Origin: Psychrobacter immobilis
Lineage (GTDB): Bacteria > Pseudomonadota > Gammaproteobacteria > Pseudomonadales > Moraxellaceae
Reading direction: 5' to 3'
NCBI RefSeq assembly: GCF_904846175.1
Contig: NZ_CAJGZM010000009.1
Coordinates: 1-64,000, forward strand
Length of the DNA: 64,000 nt
The position numbers and the translations under genes were made by a program. This document shows, one piece after another, positions 20,032 to 28,825 of this stretch (its first letter is position 1; every line of letters starts with the position of its first letter). The notes under the pieces are model-generated. The model did no database searches, was not told the DNA's origin, and saw only the letters and a program-made list of their open reading frames with translations.

Positions 20032-21336
20032 TTAAGCAGCCGCTAGCGCTTGTTCTAAATCAGCTTTGATATCTTCGATGTGCTCAATACCAATCGATAA
20101 ACGCACCATATCCGTACTGACGCCGGCATTTTCTAGCTCTTGCTCATTAAGCTGACGATGGGTAGTGGTCGCTGGGTGACACGCCAATGATTTAGCATCA
20201 CCAATATTGACCAAACGCGTAATCAGTTGCAGTGCATCGATAAAGCGTGCGCCTGCTTCAAGTCCACCTTTTACCCCAAAGGTTAAAATAGCGGATGGCG
20301 TGCCTTTCATGTATTTCTTAGCAAGATCATGTTCAGGATGGTCAGGTAAACCAGCATATTTTACCCAAGCAACTTTATCATGGTCACGTAGATATTCGGC
20401 AACCGCTTGGGCGTTTTGAACATGACGCTCCATACGTAAACCCAGTGTCTGTAAGCCCTGTAAGATACTAAAGGCATTAAGCGGGCTAAGTGCCGCACCT
20501 GTATTACGCAGTGGTGCCACGCGAGCACGGGCGATAAAGGCCGCTGCGCCAACGTCCTTGACGAAGTTTACGCCATGATAGCTTTCATCTGGGGTATTTA
20601 ATAACGGGAAACGCTCAGGGTAATCGCCCCAAGGGAAAGTACCACTATCGACAATAGCGCCACCAATCGAGGTACCGGTACCACTCATATATTTGGTCAA
20701 TGAATGAATGACGATATCAGCGCCAAACTCAAATGGACGGCAGAGCGCAGGAGTCGCCACCGTACTATCAATCACCACTGGCACGCCATATTCATGCGCG
20801 ATATCACTGAGTGCTTGGATATCAATGATGTTGCCCAGTGGATTACCGATACTTTCCGCAAAGACCATCTTAGTCTTATCATCGATTAAATCGCGAATCG
20901 CTTCAGGATTTTTATGATCGAAAAAGCGCACTTCGATACCTTGGCGCGGCAAGGCATGCGCGAATAAATTATAAGTACCGCCGTATAGCGTCGATACCGC
21001 AACGATATTATCACCCGCTTCACAAATAGTTTGAATGGCATAAGTGATAGCAGCCATACCAGAAGCAACCGCAAGCGCACCGATACCGCCCTCAAGTGCA
21101 GCAACACGTTCTTCTAATACGGCGTTGGTCGGGTTCATGATACGGGTATAAATGTTGCCAGCGACTTTTAGATCGAACAAATCTGCGCCATGCTGGGTAT
21201 TATCAAACGCATACGAGCTGGTATGATAAATGGGTACAGCGACCGCTTTGGTGGTCGGCTCTACAGTATATCCAGCATGAATCGCCAGGGTCTCAAGGCG
21301 TTGATTATTTTGCTTAGCTGGTTGTCCGTCACTCAT
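20032..21336 (-). CDS. metY: O-acetylhomoserine sulfhydrylase
   Basis: 434 residues, the usual length for MetY-type enzymes. A Cys/Met-metabolism PLP enzyme. Motifs: ETLAIHAGYTVEPTT, YTRIMNPTNAVLEERVAALEGG, the SGMAA segment, VVIDSTVATPALCRP and the PLP lysine Lys215 in HSLTKYMSGTGT. MetY uses O-acetylhomoserine and sulfide to make homocysteine; length and the TRIMNPT motif separate it from the shorter MetB/MetC/MetZ. AGGAGCG precedes the start. It is preceded by the tandem nfuA terminators, so it should have its own promoter in the short gap after 21384. Confidence 0.93.
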   Translation of the reverse strand: MSDGQPAKQNNQRLETLAIHAGYTVEPTTKAVAVPIYHTSSYAFDNTQHGADLFDLKVAGNIYTRIMNPTNAVLEERVAALEGGIGALAVASGMAAITYAIQTICEAGDNIVAVSTLYGGTYNLFAHALPRQGIEVRFFDHKNPEAIRDLIDDKTKMVFAESIGNPLGNIIDIQALSDIAHEYGVPVVIDSTVATPALCRPFEFGADIVIHSLTKYMSGTGTSIGGAIVDSGTFPWGDYPERFPLLNTPDESYHGVNFVKDVGAAAFIARARVAPLRNTGAALSPLNAFSILQGLQTLGLRMERHVQNAQAVAEYLRDHDKVAWVKYAGLPDHPEHDLAKKYMKGTPSAILTFGVKGGLEAGARFIDALQLITRLVNIGDAKSLACHPATTTHRQLNEQELENAGVSTDMVRLSIGIEHIEDIKADLEQALAAA

Positions 21337-21383
21337 GTTGCGCTCCTATATATTTATTCGCTATCAAAAAATATGTGATGATT

Positions 21384-21407
21384 AAAAAAGCTATCGCTAA
21401 ACGATAG
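21384..21407 (-). terminator. Second terminator after nfuA
   Basis: CTATCG (21391-21396) and CGATAG (21402-21407) form a 6-bp stem with a 5-nt loop. On the minus strand it is followed by C and six T. It is placed in tandem behind the larger terminator and 48 bp before metY, so a role as a metY leader attenuator is also possible. Confidence 0.6.
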
Positions 21408-21411
21408 ACAT

Positions 21412-21442
21412 AAAAAAAGCTGAGTTAATCATAACTCAACTT
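21412..21442 (-). terminator. First terminator after nfuA
   Basis: On the minus strand an 11-bp stem with one mismatch (arms 21417-21427 and 21432-21442) and a 4-nt loop runs into seven T (21412-21418). This is a typical intrinsic terminator for nfuA. Confidence 0.8.
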
Positions 21443-21544
21443 CTTTATGAAAAGAATAGCAAATTTTTCATCTCTTAATGACAAATATGCATAAGCGACA
21501 AAACCATCAGTATACTCATCAAAGTTATAACAATGATTTAGCCT

Positions 21545-22228
21545 TTATTTATAATAAGCGTTTTCTGTACGAGTATGATCGGTCTCATCAATCACTTGCG
21601 TCAGCTCTGGTATTTGCTGTTTCAGCTGCACTTCAACGCCTTGACGTAAGGTCATATCAACTGCTGAACAGCCTTGGCAACCGCCACCAAATTTCAATAC
21701 GGCAGTCAGACCAATGCCTTCTTCATCAATCAACTCAAGCAGTTGTACATCACCGCCATGAGCGGCCAAGCTTGGGTTAATTTCAGACTGTAAGACATAG
21801 TTGATACGCTCTTCGACACTGGCATCGGCACCGACCTTTGGCACTTTCGAGTTTGGCGCACGGAACGTCAGCTGACCACCAAAACGGTCTTTATTATAAT
21901 CGATGACCGCATCTTCTAGATAAGGCACTGACGCCGCTTCAATAAATGCCGAAAAATTATCATAAGTAAATTTCAAATCAGCGCTGTCTTCTTCGCCTGG
22001 CTGATTATAAGCCATGCAGCACTCGGCACGCGGCGTACCAGGATGTTCAACGAAAATACGTACACCGATACCATCGGTATCTTGTTTCGATAGTAAATCT
22101 GCCAAGTAACCTTGAGCGGCTTCAGTGATAGTGATATTACTTTTGGCTTGCGTTTGCTCAGTATCGAGCGCTGATTCGTAATCGGCAGCGGGTTCTACTT
22201 GCGTATCAGTTGGATTGTGTTCACTCAT
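21545..22228 (-). CDS. nfuA: Fe/S biogenesis protein NfuA
   Basis: 227 residues. An N-terminal degenerate A-type (IscA-like) domain (about 30-125) and a C-terminal Nfu domain with the cluster-binding CXXC Cys184-Cys187 in [12 protein letters not shown]. NfuA carries [4Fe-4S] clusters to client enzymes, especially under oxidative stress or iron limitation. Compared with E. coli NfuA (191 residues) it has an acidic, Thr/Glu-rich N-terminal extension of about 30 residues. AGGAAGC precedes the start. It is a single-gene unit with tandem terminators. Confidence 0.95.
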   Translation of the reverse strand: MSEHNPTDTQVEPAADYESALDTEQTQAKSNITITEAAQGYLADLLSKQDTDGIGVRIFVEHPGTPRAECCMAYNQPGEEDSADLKFTYDNFSAFIEAASVPYLEDAVIDYNKDRFGGQLTFRAPNSKVPKVGADASVEERINYVLQSEINPSLAAHGGDVQLLELIDEEGIGLTAVLKFGGGCQGCSAVDMTLRQGVEVQLKQQIPELTQVIDETDHTRTENAYYK

Positions 22229-22948
22229 AATGCTTCCTATGTGTTATGACACAAGCGTTATATTGGCCACGTCTACTGTGTCGTCAATGTCATGTGAGGT
22301 TGGAATAAATGAAATTATCCATCATTTTGGCTTATCGTTTTATTGCTTTAACCTTAATGACGGTTTTATCTATTGGCCGTTATTGGCTCTATTATAGCGC
22401 ACTTAAGGCATAATTCCGACCGTGCTACTGCGCTTTAAATATCCTTAGTAAATAGTAATGGTTCACACTGCTATTGATATCAGTTATTAGGAGCCACTAT
22501 TCACTTCAGCCTGCCCTACTTATAACTCAATTTCACTCATTTAACTTTACTGTCCGTTCTATATTAAGACCATAAGTTAACTTATCAAGTTTACAGCGCT
22601 TATTTAATCATAATCAGCGTTTTGCGCTTTATGGGCACAATTAATTCGCTTAGGCTTGGTAAGCAAAAACAATAGCCGAATTGTCAAAATCATAATGTAA
22701 TGAACGCATCCTTTCAATTCTAATACAGATAAATCTAACAAGCCTCTTGATTTAATATATAAATTTATATTTTATAATTAAATATAACAAAATTTTTAAA
22801 TCTCTATCTATCCTATTGAATGATTGAACTAGATGTTTAAGCAACTGTAGCCGTTTTTACCCAAAAATGCGCTTGCTTCGAACTCACATTCAATAAATCA
22901 CATTTTAAATTTATCAGCGTTTTATTTTTGCTTAACGAGGAGCATCCC
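22229..22948. other. AT-rich 720-bp spacer, nfuA / AhpD-like pseudogene
   Basis: One of the longest gene-poor stretches. It holds a possible 34-codon membrane-peptide ORF (22309-22413). From about 22730 to 22800 it becomes extremely AT-rich (runs such as TTTATATTTTATAATTAAAT). No RNA gene was recognised. Confidence 0.5.
22309..22413 (+). CDS. Possible 34-residue membrane peptide
   Basis: A short ORF, divergent from nfuA and about 80 bp from its start. It reads MKLSIILAYRFIALTLM... and ends in a Tyr/Trp-containing segment, so almost the entire chain could be one transmembrane helix with Lys and Arg near the ends. GAGGTTGGA precedes the ATG at a roughly acceptable distance. I do not recognise a family. 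Chance is a real possibility in AT-rich DNA. Confidence 0.25.
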   Translation: MKLSIILAYRFIALTLMTVLSIGRYWLYYSALKA

Positions 22949-23296
22949 ATGAGTAAGTCATTTAAAGACATAACCAAACACGTTTCAACCAATATGGCAA
23001 AATTACACAAGCATATCCCTGAAACCACCAAAGCCTTCTCGCAGCTCGGTGCAGCGGCAACCGCAGATGGCGTATTGGACAAAAAAACCAAAGAGCTGAT
23101 TGCCCTCGCCTTAGCGGTTGGGTCACGTTGCGATGCCTGTATCGGTTTTCATACTAAGGCTTTAGTACAGCTTGGCGCTACCGAGTAAGAAGTCGCTGAA
23201 ACCTTGGGCGTGTGTGTCTATATGGGCGGCGGTCCGTCAATGATGTATGCCGCCGAAGCTGTCGCCTCCTTTAATGAATTTAATAAAGACGCTTAG
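22949..23296 (+). pseudogene. AhpD-like carboxymuconolactone decarboxylase family gene with in-frame TAA
   Basis: The frame would encode 115 codons. It starts MSKSFKDITKHVSTNMAKLH and holds the CMD/AhpD redox motif CDACIGFH (Cys61, Cys64, His68) in full. After LGATE a TAA stop occurs at 23186-23188, and the same frame then continues without other damage: EVAETLGVCVYMGGGPSMMY... to TAG at 23294-23296, which is the normal family C-terminus. Relatives have Glu, Asp or similar at the stop position, so one G-to-T change (GAA to TAA) explains it. GAGGAG precedes the ATG and an intact terminator follows. It is either a very recent pseudogene, a sequencing error, or a stop that is read through. The 79-residue product alone lacks the last helices. 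Confidence 0.85.
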
Positions 23297-23337
23297 ATAC
23301 TACTGTTACTTGGTCTTAATTGGCTTCACTATCAAAA

Positions 23338-23374
23338 ACTGCCCGTGATTGAATCTATCGCGGGCAGTTTTTTT
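23338..23374 (+). terminator. Terminator after the AhpD-like gene
   Basis: ACTGCCCG (23338-23345) pairs with CGGGCAGT (23361-23368), followed by a run of seven T (23368-23374). Confidence 0.8.
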
Positions 23375-23501
23375 GTGTATACGATGATGATAAAGCACAC
23401 ATCATAGATTCATGAGCGTAGATTCTTGCGTTATGCTATAACCTATCCATCGCTATATTTATACATGAATAAGCATGACCTGAGTTTAAGAGAATATTTT
23501 T

Positions 23502-24500
23502 ATGATGACTGAGAATCTAACGTTAGTGACGACCAAAGATAACGTACAAATCGCTGTTTGGGAGATATTCGATAGTGAAAAAACCCATCGCTTCTCTGAG
23601 GGTCCTGCTAATATAGGGCAAAATATTTTCTTTACTCATGGCACTTTTTCGGATAAAAAAACCTGCTTAAGAATCGCTGAATACTTAGCGGGACTTGGTC
23701 ATCATTGCTATATCATGGAATGGCGCGGGCATGGGGCAAGCTCAACACCAAAAGACAAATTTAACTTTGAAACCGTCGCAACCTATGATTTTGCCGCTAC
23801 CTTTGATTATTTATTGAACGAATTAACGCTTACTCATTTACACTGTGTCACTCACAGCGGCGGCGGTGCTTGCTTAACGATGTTTCTCATTCAAAATCCA
23901 CATTATATCGATAAAATTAATAGCGTCAGTATGTTTGCCTGCCAAGTTTACGGCGCGATAGTAACCCCGAAAAACTATTTTAAAATTATAGCCGCTAAAC
24001 TATTTACGCGTATATTCGGCTATATACCTGCCAAAAAACTCAATATGGGCCCCATCAACGAAAGCCATCACACCATGAGCCAATGGTACGAATGGAACTT
24101 GCGTAAAAACTTTCACAGTCATTTTATTAAGCAAAGTGATATAGATGCTAATGGTGTCAAAGAAAGTGCTTTTGATAAGCATCATCAGCAGAAAAAAATG
24201 ACTGGCGTCGAAAGTCATGATTATTTTGATTATCGACAGTATATGCCGACCATTAGCGTACCAATCTATGCAATCAGCGCCAAGGGTGACAAACTTATCT
24301 CGCCCACTAAAGGTTGTCAGTCGCTTTTTAATGACTTTGATAATTCTCTCAACAATAACTTTGCCAATGTTTTTCGTGAATATGCGCTGAGTAATGGCGA
24401 CTTGGACGATTATACCCATAGCCGCATCTTAAACAGTCGTACGGCTGCCAAAGAGATTTGGCCAACAGTCGCGGCGTGGATTGATAAGCATTCCACTTAA
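23502..24500 (+). CDS. Alpha/beta hydrolase family protein
   Basis: 332 residues. The N-terminal THGTFSDKKTC gives an HG oxyanion motif (45-46), followed by EWRGHGASS. The nucleophile elbow reads THSGG with Ser119, so the first Gly of GXSXG is Thr. A candidate acid is in AKGDKLISP and a candidate His in DYTHSRIL. There is no signal peptide, so it should be cytoplasmic. The cap region (about 150-230) is large and rich in His, Lys and Asn. Closest in style to bacterial lipase/acyltransferase-like hydrolases; substrate unknown. It lies upstream of the NAD salvage genes on the same strand, 165 bp before the next start, so membership in that unit is possible but not shown. Confidence 0.82.
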   Translation: MMTENLTLVTTKDNVQIAVWEIFDSEKTHRFSEGPANIGQNIFFTHGTFSDKKTCLRIAEYLAGLGHHCYIMEWRGHGASSTPKDKFNFETVATYDFAATFDYLLNELTLTHLHCVTHSGGGACLTMFLIQNPHYIDKINSVSMFACQVYGAIVTPKNYFKIIAAKLFTRIFGYIPAKKLNMGPINESHHTMSQWYEWNLRKNFHSHFIKQSDIDANGVKESAFDKHHQQKKMTGVESHDYFDYRQYMPTISVPIYAISAKGDKLISPTKGCQSLFNDFDNSLNNNFANVFREYALSNGDLDDYTHSRILNSRTAAKEIWPTVAAWIDKHST

Positions 24501-24665
24501 AAGAGTCGTATACTTTTTTGTCTGAACAAACTTGAATACAGATAATAGCCAATGATGATAAACCCTTAAACATCTTTGCACTTGTCAGCAACTCCTCTGC
24601 TGTGTCAGTATTGGCGGCATTACTTTTTTAATCAATGAAATATGAGCAGTAGGAAAGTGGCGTAT

Positions 24666-25712
24666 ATGAGTGATTCATCAGAGCAGCATGCAGATAAAAA
24701 TAAACACTATCGTTATTTGGTATTTATCGGTCGTTTCCAGCCGTTTCACTGTGGTCATAAAGCAGTGGTCGATGAAGCGTTAAAACGAGCAGATAACGTC
24801 ATTATGCTGATCGGTTCTGCTAATCTACCTCGCAGTCTACGTAATCCATTTAGCGTCGATGAGCGCGCGACGATGATAAAGAATGCCTACTCGCCAGCAG
24901 AAGCAGCACGTATTCACTGCGTTGGGCTTGATGATGCACTTTACAATGACACGCGCTGGCTACAATATGTGCAAGCGGGCGTCAAATCCGTCACTGGCGA
25001 CTTGCAGACTGACATTGGGCTAATTGGCCATTCGAAAGACAGCTCTTCGTATTATTTATCGCTATTCCCGAATTGGGCGTCGGTTTCTGTACCCAATTAT
25101 CACAATCTATCCGCGACACCTATTCGAGACAGTTACCTAATGGGTGCTACGCCAACGCCTGAGCGCACCCCTGAATCAACTCGCAACGTCCTCAATGACT
25201 TTAAAAAGACTGATATTTATCAAAACCTGCATGAAGAAGCCGATTTCGTTGATAAATATAAAAGACAATGGGAGTCCGCTCCTTACCCACCAACCTTTAT
25301 GACCGCTGATGCCTTAGTCGTGCAATCAGGGCATATTTTATTGGTTGAGCGCCGTAGTATGCCAGGACGCGGGCTGTGGGCATTACCGGGTGGCTTTTTG
25401 AATCCAAAAGAAACCCTTTTTGATGCCTGTATCCGCGAGCTACGCGAAGAAACTCGCCTTAAAGTGCCTGAACCGGTACTACGCGGCTCTTGTCATAGTC
25501 AGCATACCTTTGATGATCCCTATCGCTCGGCACGTGGGCGTACGATTACCCAAGCCTTTTACTTTCAGTTGAAAAATGACCCAAAAGGTTTGCCCAAGGT
25601 AAAAGGCGGCGATGATGCAGCCACAGCGTTTTGGTTACCCTTGGCTGAGCTTGATGCCACCATGATGTTCGAAGACCATTATGCGATTATCACCAAAATG
25701 GTTGGTTTATAG
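24666..25712 (+). CDS. Bifunctional NMN adenylyltransferase / Nudix hydrolase
   Basis: 348 residues from the chosen ATG; an ATG eight codons upstream lacks a ribosome-binding site, while AGGAAAG lies before this one. The N-terminal nucleotidyltransferase half has GRFQPFHCGH (22-31) and SATPIRDS (about 149-156). The C-terminal half has a Nudix box, GGFLNPKE...RELREETRL (about 242-265), in which the late consensus Gly is Arg. This is the NadM-Nudix architecture: it makes NAD from NMN and ATP, and the Nudix half probably hydrolyses ADP-ribose or a related compound. nadV, which produces NMN, follows on the same strand, which supports the role strongly. Confidence 0.93.
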   Translation: MSDSSEQHADKNKHYRYLVFIGRFQPFHCGHKAVVDEALKRADNVIMLIGSANLPRSLRNPFSVDERATMIKNAYSPAEAARIHCVGLDDALYNDTRWLQYVQAGVKSVTGDLQTDIGLIGHSKDSSSYYLSLFPNWASVSVPNYHNLSATPIRDSYLMGATPTPERTPESTRNVLNDFKKTDIYQNLHEEADFVDKYKRQWESAPYPPTFMTADALVVQSGHILLVERRSMPGRGLWALPGGFLNPKETLFDACIRELREETRLKVPEPVLRGSCHSQHTFDDPYRSARGRTITQAFYFQLKNDPKGLPKVKGGDDAATAFWLPLAELDATMMFEDHYAIITKMVGL

Positions 25713-25842
25713 GTTGTTACTATTTAACTATTCAATTTTTATTGACAATTTTTCACGCCAGCGCCGATAGACGGCAATGGCTCACCGCCGCAACGGTTAT
25801 TTAAAAAACAGCTGCGGCATCTAAAAGCAGAGGAGTTCTGTG

Positions 25843-27240
25843 ATGTATACCAGTAATTTAAACAATTTAATCCTAAATAGTGACAGCTATAAAACCTCCC
25901 ATTGGGTGCAATATCCAAAAGGTAGTGAATATCTCTCAAGCTATATTGAGGCGCGTAAAGGCGATTACGATGTGGTGTTTTTCGGTTTACAAGCTTTTAT
26001 CAAAGAATACCTAAGCACGCCGATTACCCATCAAGATATCGATGAAGCCGAAATGGTCATTCAAGCACATGGCTTGACCTTTAACCGTGCTGGCTGGGAG
26101 CTGTTGGTCGATAAGCATGGCGGCTATCTGCCACTACGCATTGAAGCCATTCCTGAAGGTAGCGTGGTGCCAGCATCCAATGTGGTCTGTCAAATCATCA
26201 ATACTGACCCTGAGTTTTATTGGCTACCAAGCTATATAGAAACGGCACTATTGCGGGCGATTTGGTATCCGTCAACTGTCGCTAGTGTCTCGCACTATTG
26301 CAAAGGCATTATTCGTGAAGCCCTAGAAAAATCTGCCGACAATAGCGAATCGCTGATTTTCCGTTTGCATGATTTTGGTTCGCGCGGTGCTTCTAGCCAA
26401 GAATCTGTCGCGCTCGGTAGCCTTGCTCATTTGGTAAACTTTGCTGGTACTGATTCGATGACGGCTTTGGTTGCCGCCAGCCGCTGGTATCACATGGATA
26501 AAGACATGCCAGCCTTCTCTATCCCTGCCGCTGAGCATAGCACCATGACGGCTTGGGGGCGTGACGGAGAAACCGCCGCCTTTGCCAATATGATTGAGCA
26601 GTTTGGCGGCGCAGGTAAGAGCTTTTCGGTGGTTTCTGACAGCTATGATTTATGGAATGCCATTGATAATATTTGGGGCGGTAGCCTAAAAGACGATGTC
26701 AAAAATATGGGCGGGACTTTAGTTATCCGACCAGACAGCGGCGATCCTGCAAAGGTCGTGCGTGAAGCATTGGAGCGTTTGGCGGTGAAGTTCGGTACGA
26801 CCATTAATAGTAAAGGCTATAAAGTGCTGCCTGATTATGTACGCGTTATCCAAGGTGATGGTATCAGCCCGCAAAGCTTGGGGAAAATCATCGATGTGGT
26901 CTTGAACGCAGGTTTTAGCGCCGACAATATTACCTTTGGGATGGGTGGCGGATTATTGCAGCAAGTCAATCGCGACACCATGAGCTGGGCGATGAAAGCC
27001 AGTGCCATCTCTATCGATGGCGTGTGGACTGACATTTACAAAGACCCTGTGACCAGCCGCTCAAAACGCTCAAAAAAAGGCCGTTTAGCATTGATAAAGA
27101 ACAGCAACGGAACGTTAGAAACTATTAAAGCTGATAATTTATCGACAGCAGAAGATAACCTACTGCGCGATGTATATATCGATGGTAAATTACTCATTGA
27201 AGACAATCTCACCACTATTAGGGAGCGAGCAGGATGGTAG
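25843..27240 (+). CDS. nadV: Nicotinamide phosphoribosyltransferase
   Basis: 465 residues from the ATG; a GTG one codon earlier is open, but AGAGGAG spacing fits the ATG. It converts nicotinamide and PRPP to NMN, and belongs to the NAMPT/NadV family: NSDSYKTSHW near the N-terminus, DFGSRGASSQES (around 177-188), AAEHSTMTAWG with the expected catalytic His232, IRPDSGDP (around 295-302) and FGMGGGLLQQV. Length and motifs match human NAMPT-like enzymes rather than PncB, which uses nicotinic acid. Upstream is NadM-Nudix and downstream a gene overlapping by 7 nt, so these three form a unit. The pathway bypasses deamidation of nicotinamide. Confidence 0.95.
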   Translation: MYTSNLNNLILNSDSYKTSHWVQYPKGSEYLSSYIEARKGDYDVVFFGLQAFIKEYLSTPITHQDIDEAEMVIQAHGLTFNRAGWELLVDKHGGYLPLRIEAIPEGSVVPASNVVCQIINTDPEFYWLPSYIETALLRAIWYPSTVASVSHYCKGIIREALEKSADNSESLIFRLHDFGSRGASSQESVALGSLAHLVNFAGTDSMTALVAASRWYHMDKDMPAFSIPAAEHSTMTAWGRDGETAAFANMIEQFGGAGKSFSVVSDSYDLWNAIDNIWGGSLKDDVKNMGGTLVIRPDSGDPAKVVREALERLAVKFGTTINSKGYKVLPDYVRVIQGDGISPQSLGKIIDVVLNAGFSADNITFGMGGGLLQQVNRDTMSWAMKASAISIDGVWTDIYKDPVTSRSKRSKKGRLALIKNSNGTLETIKADNLSTAEDNLLRDVYIDGKLLIEDNLTTIRERAGW

Positions 27241-28091
27241 TTACTAAAAAAATGCAGAATAAAATAGCCGCTGTTGCAAAGGATGTGTTCCTTGCTCCTG
27301 TCTACCTTTATCAAGGGCATAAAATAAAGCGCGATACGGTGCGCCTACCTGAGCCAAATGGCGAAAGGCATGGTCAAGTTCAGCTAGATAACCCTGCTGG
27401 CAACCTGCCCAATACCTTAAAAGAAAATAGGCAGCAAACACTAAATTTAATGATCGTTGGTGATTCGGCAGCGGCTGGCGTTGGTAGTCAGACGCAACAA
27501 GAGGCGCTTGTCGGCAATTTGATACCTCTGCTGACCCAGCAGCCTATTATTCAGACCACATTTAATACATTAAACTGGTCTTTGCAAGCGACCACTGGTC
27601 ATACCAGCTTTGATATTTTACGCAGGCTTTATGTGTTAGCTGCGCCAAGCCAGCCTATCGATGTGATGATACTAAGTGTTGGCGTCAATGATACGACATC
27701 GAGTGTTTCTGTAGACAAATGGCAACAGCAAATCGAAAATATCATTACTATCGTACAACGAAAATTTGGCGTGCGTGAGCTGATTTTCTTAAGCTTACCA
27801 CCAATGGCGCAGATGCCAGCAATACCTGCGCCGTTGAATAACTTTGTTGGTGCCAAAGCCTCTATCCTTGATAACACCTTGCAACAAGTCTGTTCTGCTC
27901 ACGATGGTGTCACCTACATGGCGACCGACTTTGCCCGCATGATAGACGAGCATTCTAATGGCACACCAATCGATATCAGAGTGATGTTTGCCAGTGATGG
28001 CTTTCACCCAAGTAGCCTTATGTATGGCTATTGGGCCCAGCAGTTGGTAGAGCTGATCGTCAAATTATTAGATTTATCTTCTACTAAATGA
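27234..28091 (+). CDS. SGNH/GDSL hydrolase
   Basis: 285 residues. The four SGNH blocks are visible: GDSAAAGVG with Ser78 (block I), a Gly at ATTGHTS (block II), SVGVND with Asn152 (block III), and DGFHPSS with Asp255 and His258 (block V). So it should be an active esterase, lipase or acyl-hydrolase. The N-terminus has a short hydrophobic stretch (IAAVAKDVFLAPVYLY) that may attach it to membrane but is not a clear signal peptide. The start codon overlaps the nadV stop by 7 nt, so translation is coupled to nadV. A substrate tied to NAD metabolism is only a guess from this overlap. It ends at a strong terminator. Confidence 0.87.
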   Translation: MVVTKKMQNKIAAVAKDVFLAPVYLYQGHKIKRDTVRLPEPNGERHGQVQLDNPAGNLPNTLKENRQQTLNLMIVGDSAAAGVGSQTQQEALVGNLIPLLTQQPIIQTTFNTLNWSLQATTGHTSFDILRRLYVLAAPSQPIDVMILSVGVNDTTSSVSVDKWQQQIENIITIVQRKFGVRELIFLSLPPMAQMPAIPAPLNNFVGAKASILDNTLQQVCSAHDGVTYMATDFARMIDEHSNGTPIDIRVMFASDGFHPSSLMYGYWAQQLVELIVKLLDLSSTK

Positions 28092-28170
28092 AGTTTCTAA
28101 GTATGGTGAAATGGTAAAACCTGATTTTACAAAAATTGGTTTTCTATTACTTAACGTTAAAATTTAAACA

Positions 28171-28202
28171 AAAAAAACCGCTGAATAGTCAGCGGTTTTT
28201 TT
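28171..28202. terminator. Bidirectional terminator, SGNH gene / rpmE2
   Basis: ACCGCTGA (28177-28184), 4-nt loop, TCAGCGGT (28189-28196), with A-run (28171-28177) on one side and T-run (28196-28202) on the other. Confidence 0.85.
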
Positions 28203-28275
28203 ATGTTCTTAATACTATAGCTGTGCATGTTTGAGAAAACACATGCTCAAAATAATATCACGCAATACGTGTGAA

Positions 28276-28557
28276 TTATTCTGCAGCGTCAGTATCAGCA
28301 GCTTTCTTACGGCCACCAAACGCACCAAAGCGTTTGTTGAAGCTTGCAACACGACCTTCAGTAGACGTTTTGCGTTGTTCGCCAGTATAGAATGGATGCG
28401 ACGCACTTGAGATATCAAGTGGGTAGTATGGATATTCTGTACCCTCGTATTCACGAGTGGTTTTGGTTTTAACGGTTGAACGAGTTAAGAAAAACACGTC
28501 AGCGTTAGTGTCATGGAACAAAACTTCTTGGTAATTAGGATGGATATCTTTACGCAT
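28276..28557 (-). CDS. rpmE2: 50S ribosomal protein L31 type B
   Basis: 93 residues. [17 protein letters not shown] at the start and [14 protein letters not shown] in the middle identify L31. The zinc-binding CXXC of type A L31 is missing, which makes it type B (the zinc-independent form, often Zur-controlled where both types exist). A Lys/Ala/Asp C-terminal tail follows. GAGAG precedes the start. It has a separate minus-strand transcription unit with an unusually long, GC-richer leader (28558-28822). Confidence 0.95.
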   Translation of the reverse strand: MRKDIHPNYQEVLFHDTNADVFFLTRSTVKTKTTREYEGTEYPYYPLDISSASHPFYTGEQRKTSTEGRVASFNKRFGAFGGRKKAADTDAAE

Positions 28558-28822
28558 AATAAACTCTCTATGTCCGATGTATGTACAGCGCTTTCGACTA
28601 ATGGCGTTTTTGACTATTAATCACACTAACTAACATACGTAACTGAGGCACTAAGGACATCTTCTGGTCTGGCAACTGCGTCACTGGCTTATTCCAGCAC
28701 CCAACACCACACCGCTGCTCACTTAGCCTTTCCCCAGCGGGAAAATCAAACCGCGATTTTAACGGTTTTTGCCGCTTGATGCAAGTAGCTTCTATGACAA
28801 GACCGCGCCTTAAGCTCGTCTT
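28558..28822 (-). promoter_or_regulatory. Structured 5' leader of rpmE2, candidate L31 leader RNA
   Basis: About 265 nt from the predicted transcription start to the rpmE2 start. It is richer in G+C than its surroundings and holds several inverted repeats: CCGCTG/CAGCGG (28712-28717 and 28735-28740), AACCG/CGGTT (28749-28753 and 28763-28767) and CTGG/CCAG (28684-28687 and 28694-28697). No ORF with a ribosome-binding site fits. L31 leader RNAs are described in several bacterial groups, so an autoregulatory leader is a reasonable guess. The exact motif was not checked. Confidence 0.4.
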
Positions 28823-28825
28823 AAA

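Noticed and set aside
22949-23296. Selenocysteine or pyrrolysine recoding of the internal stop
   Set aside because: The codon is TAA, not TGA or TAG, and no SECIS-like hairpin is evident directly after it.
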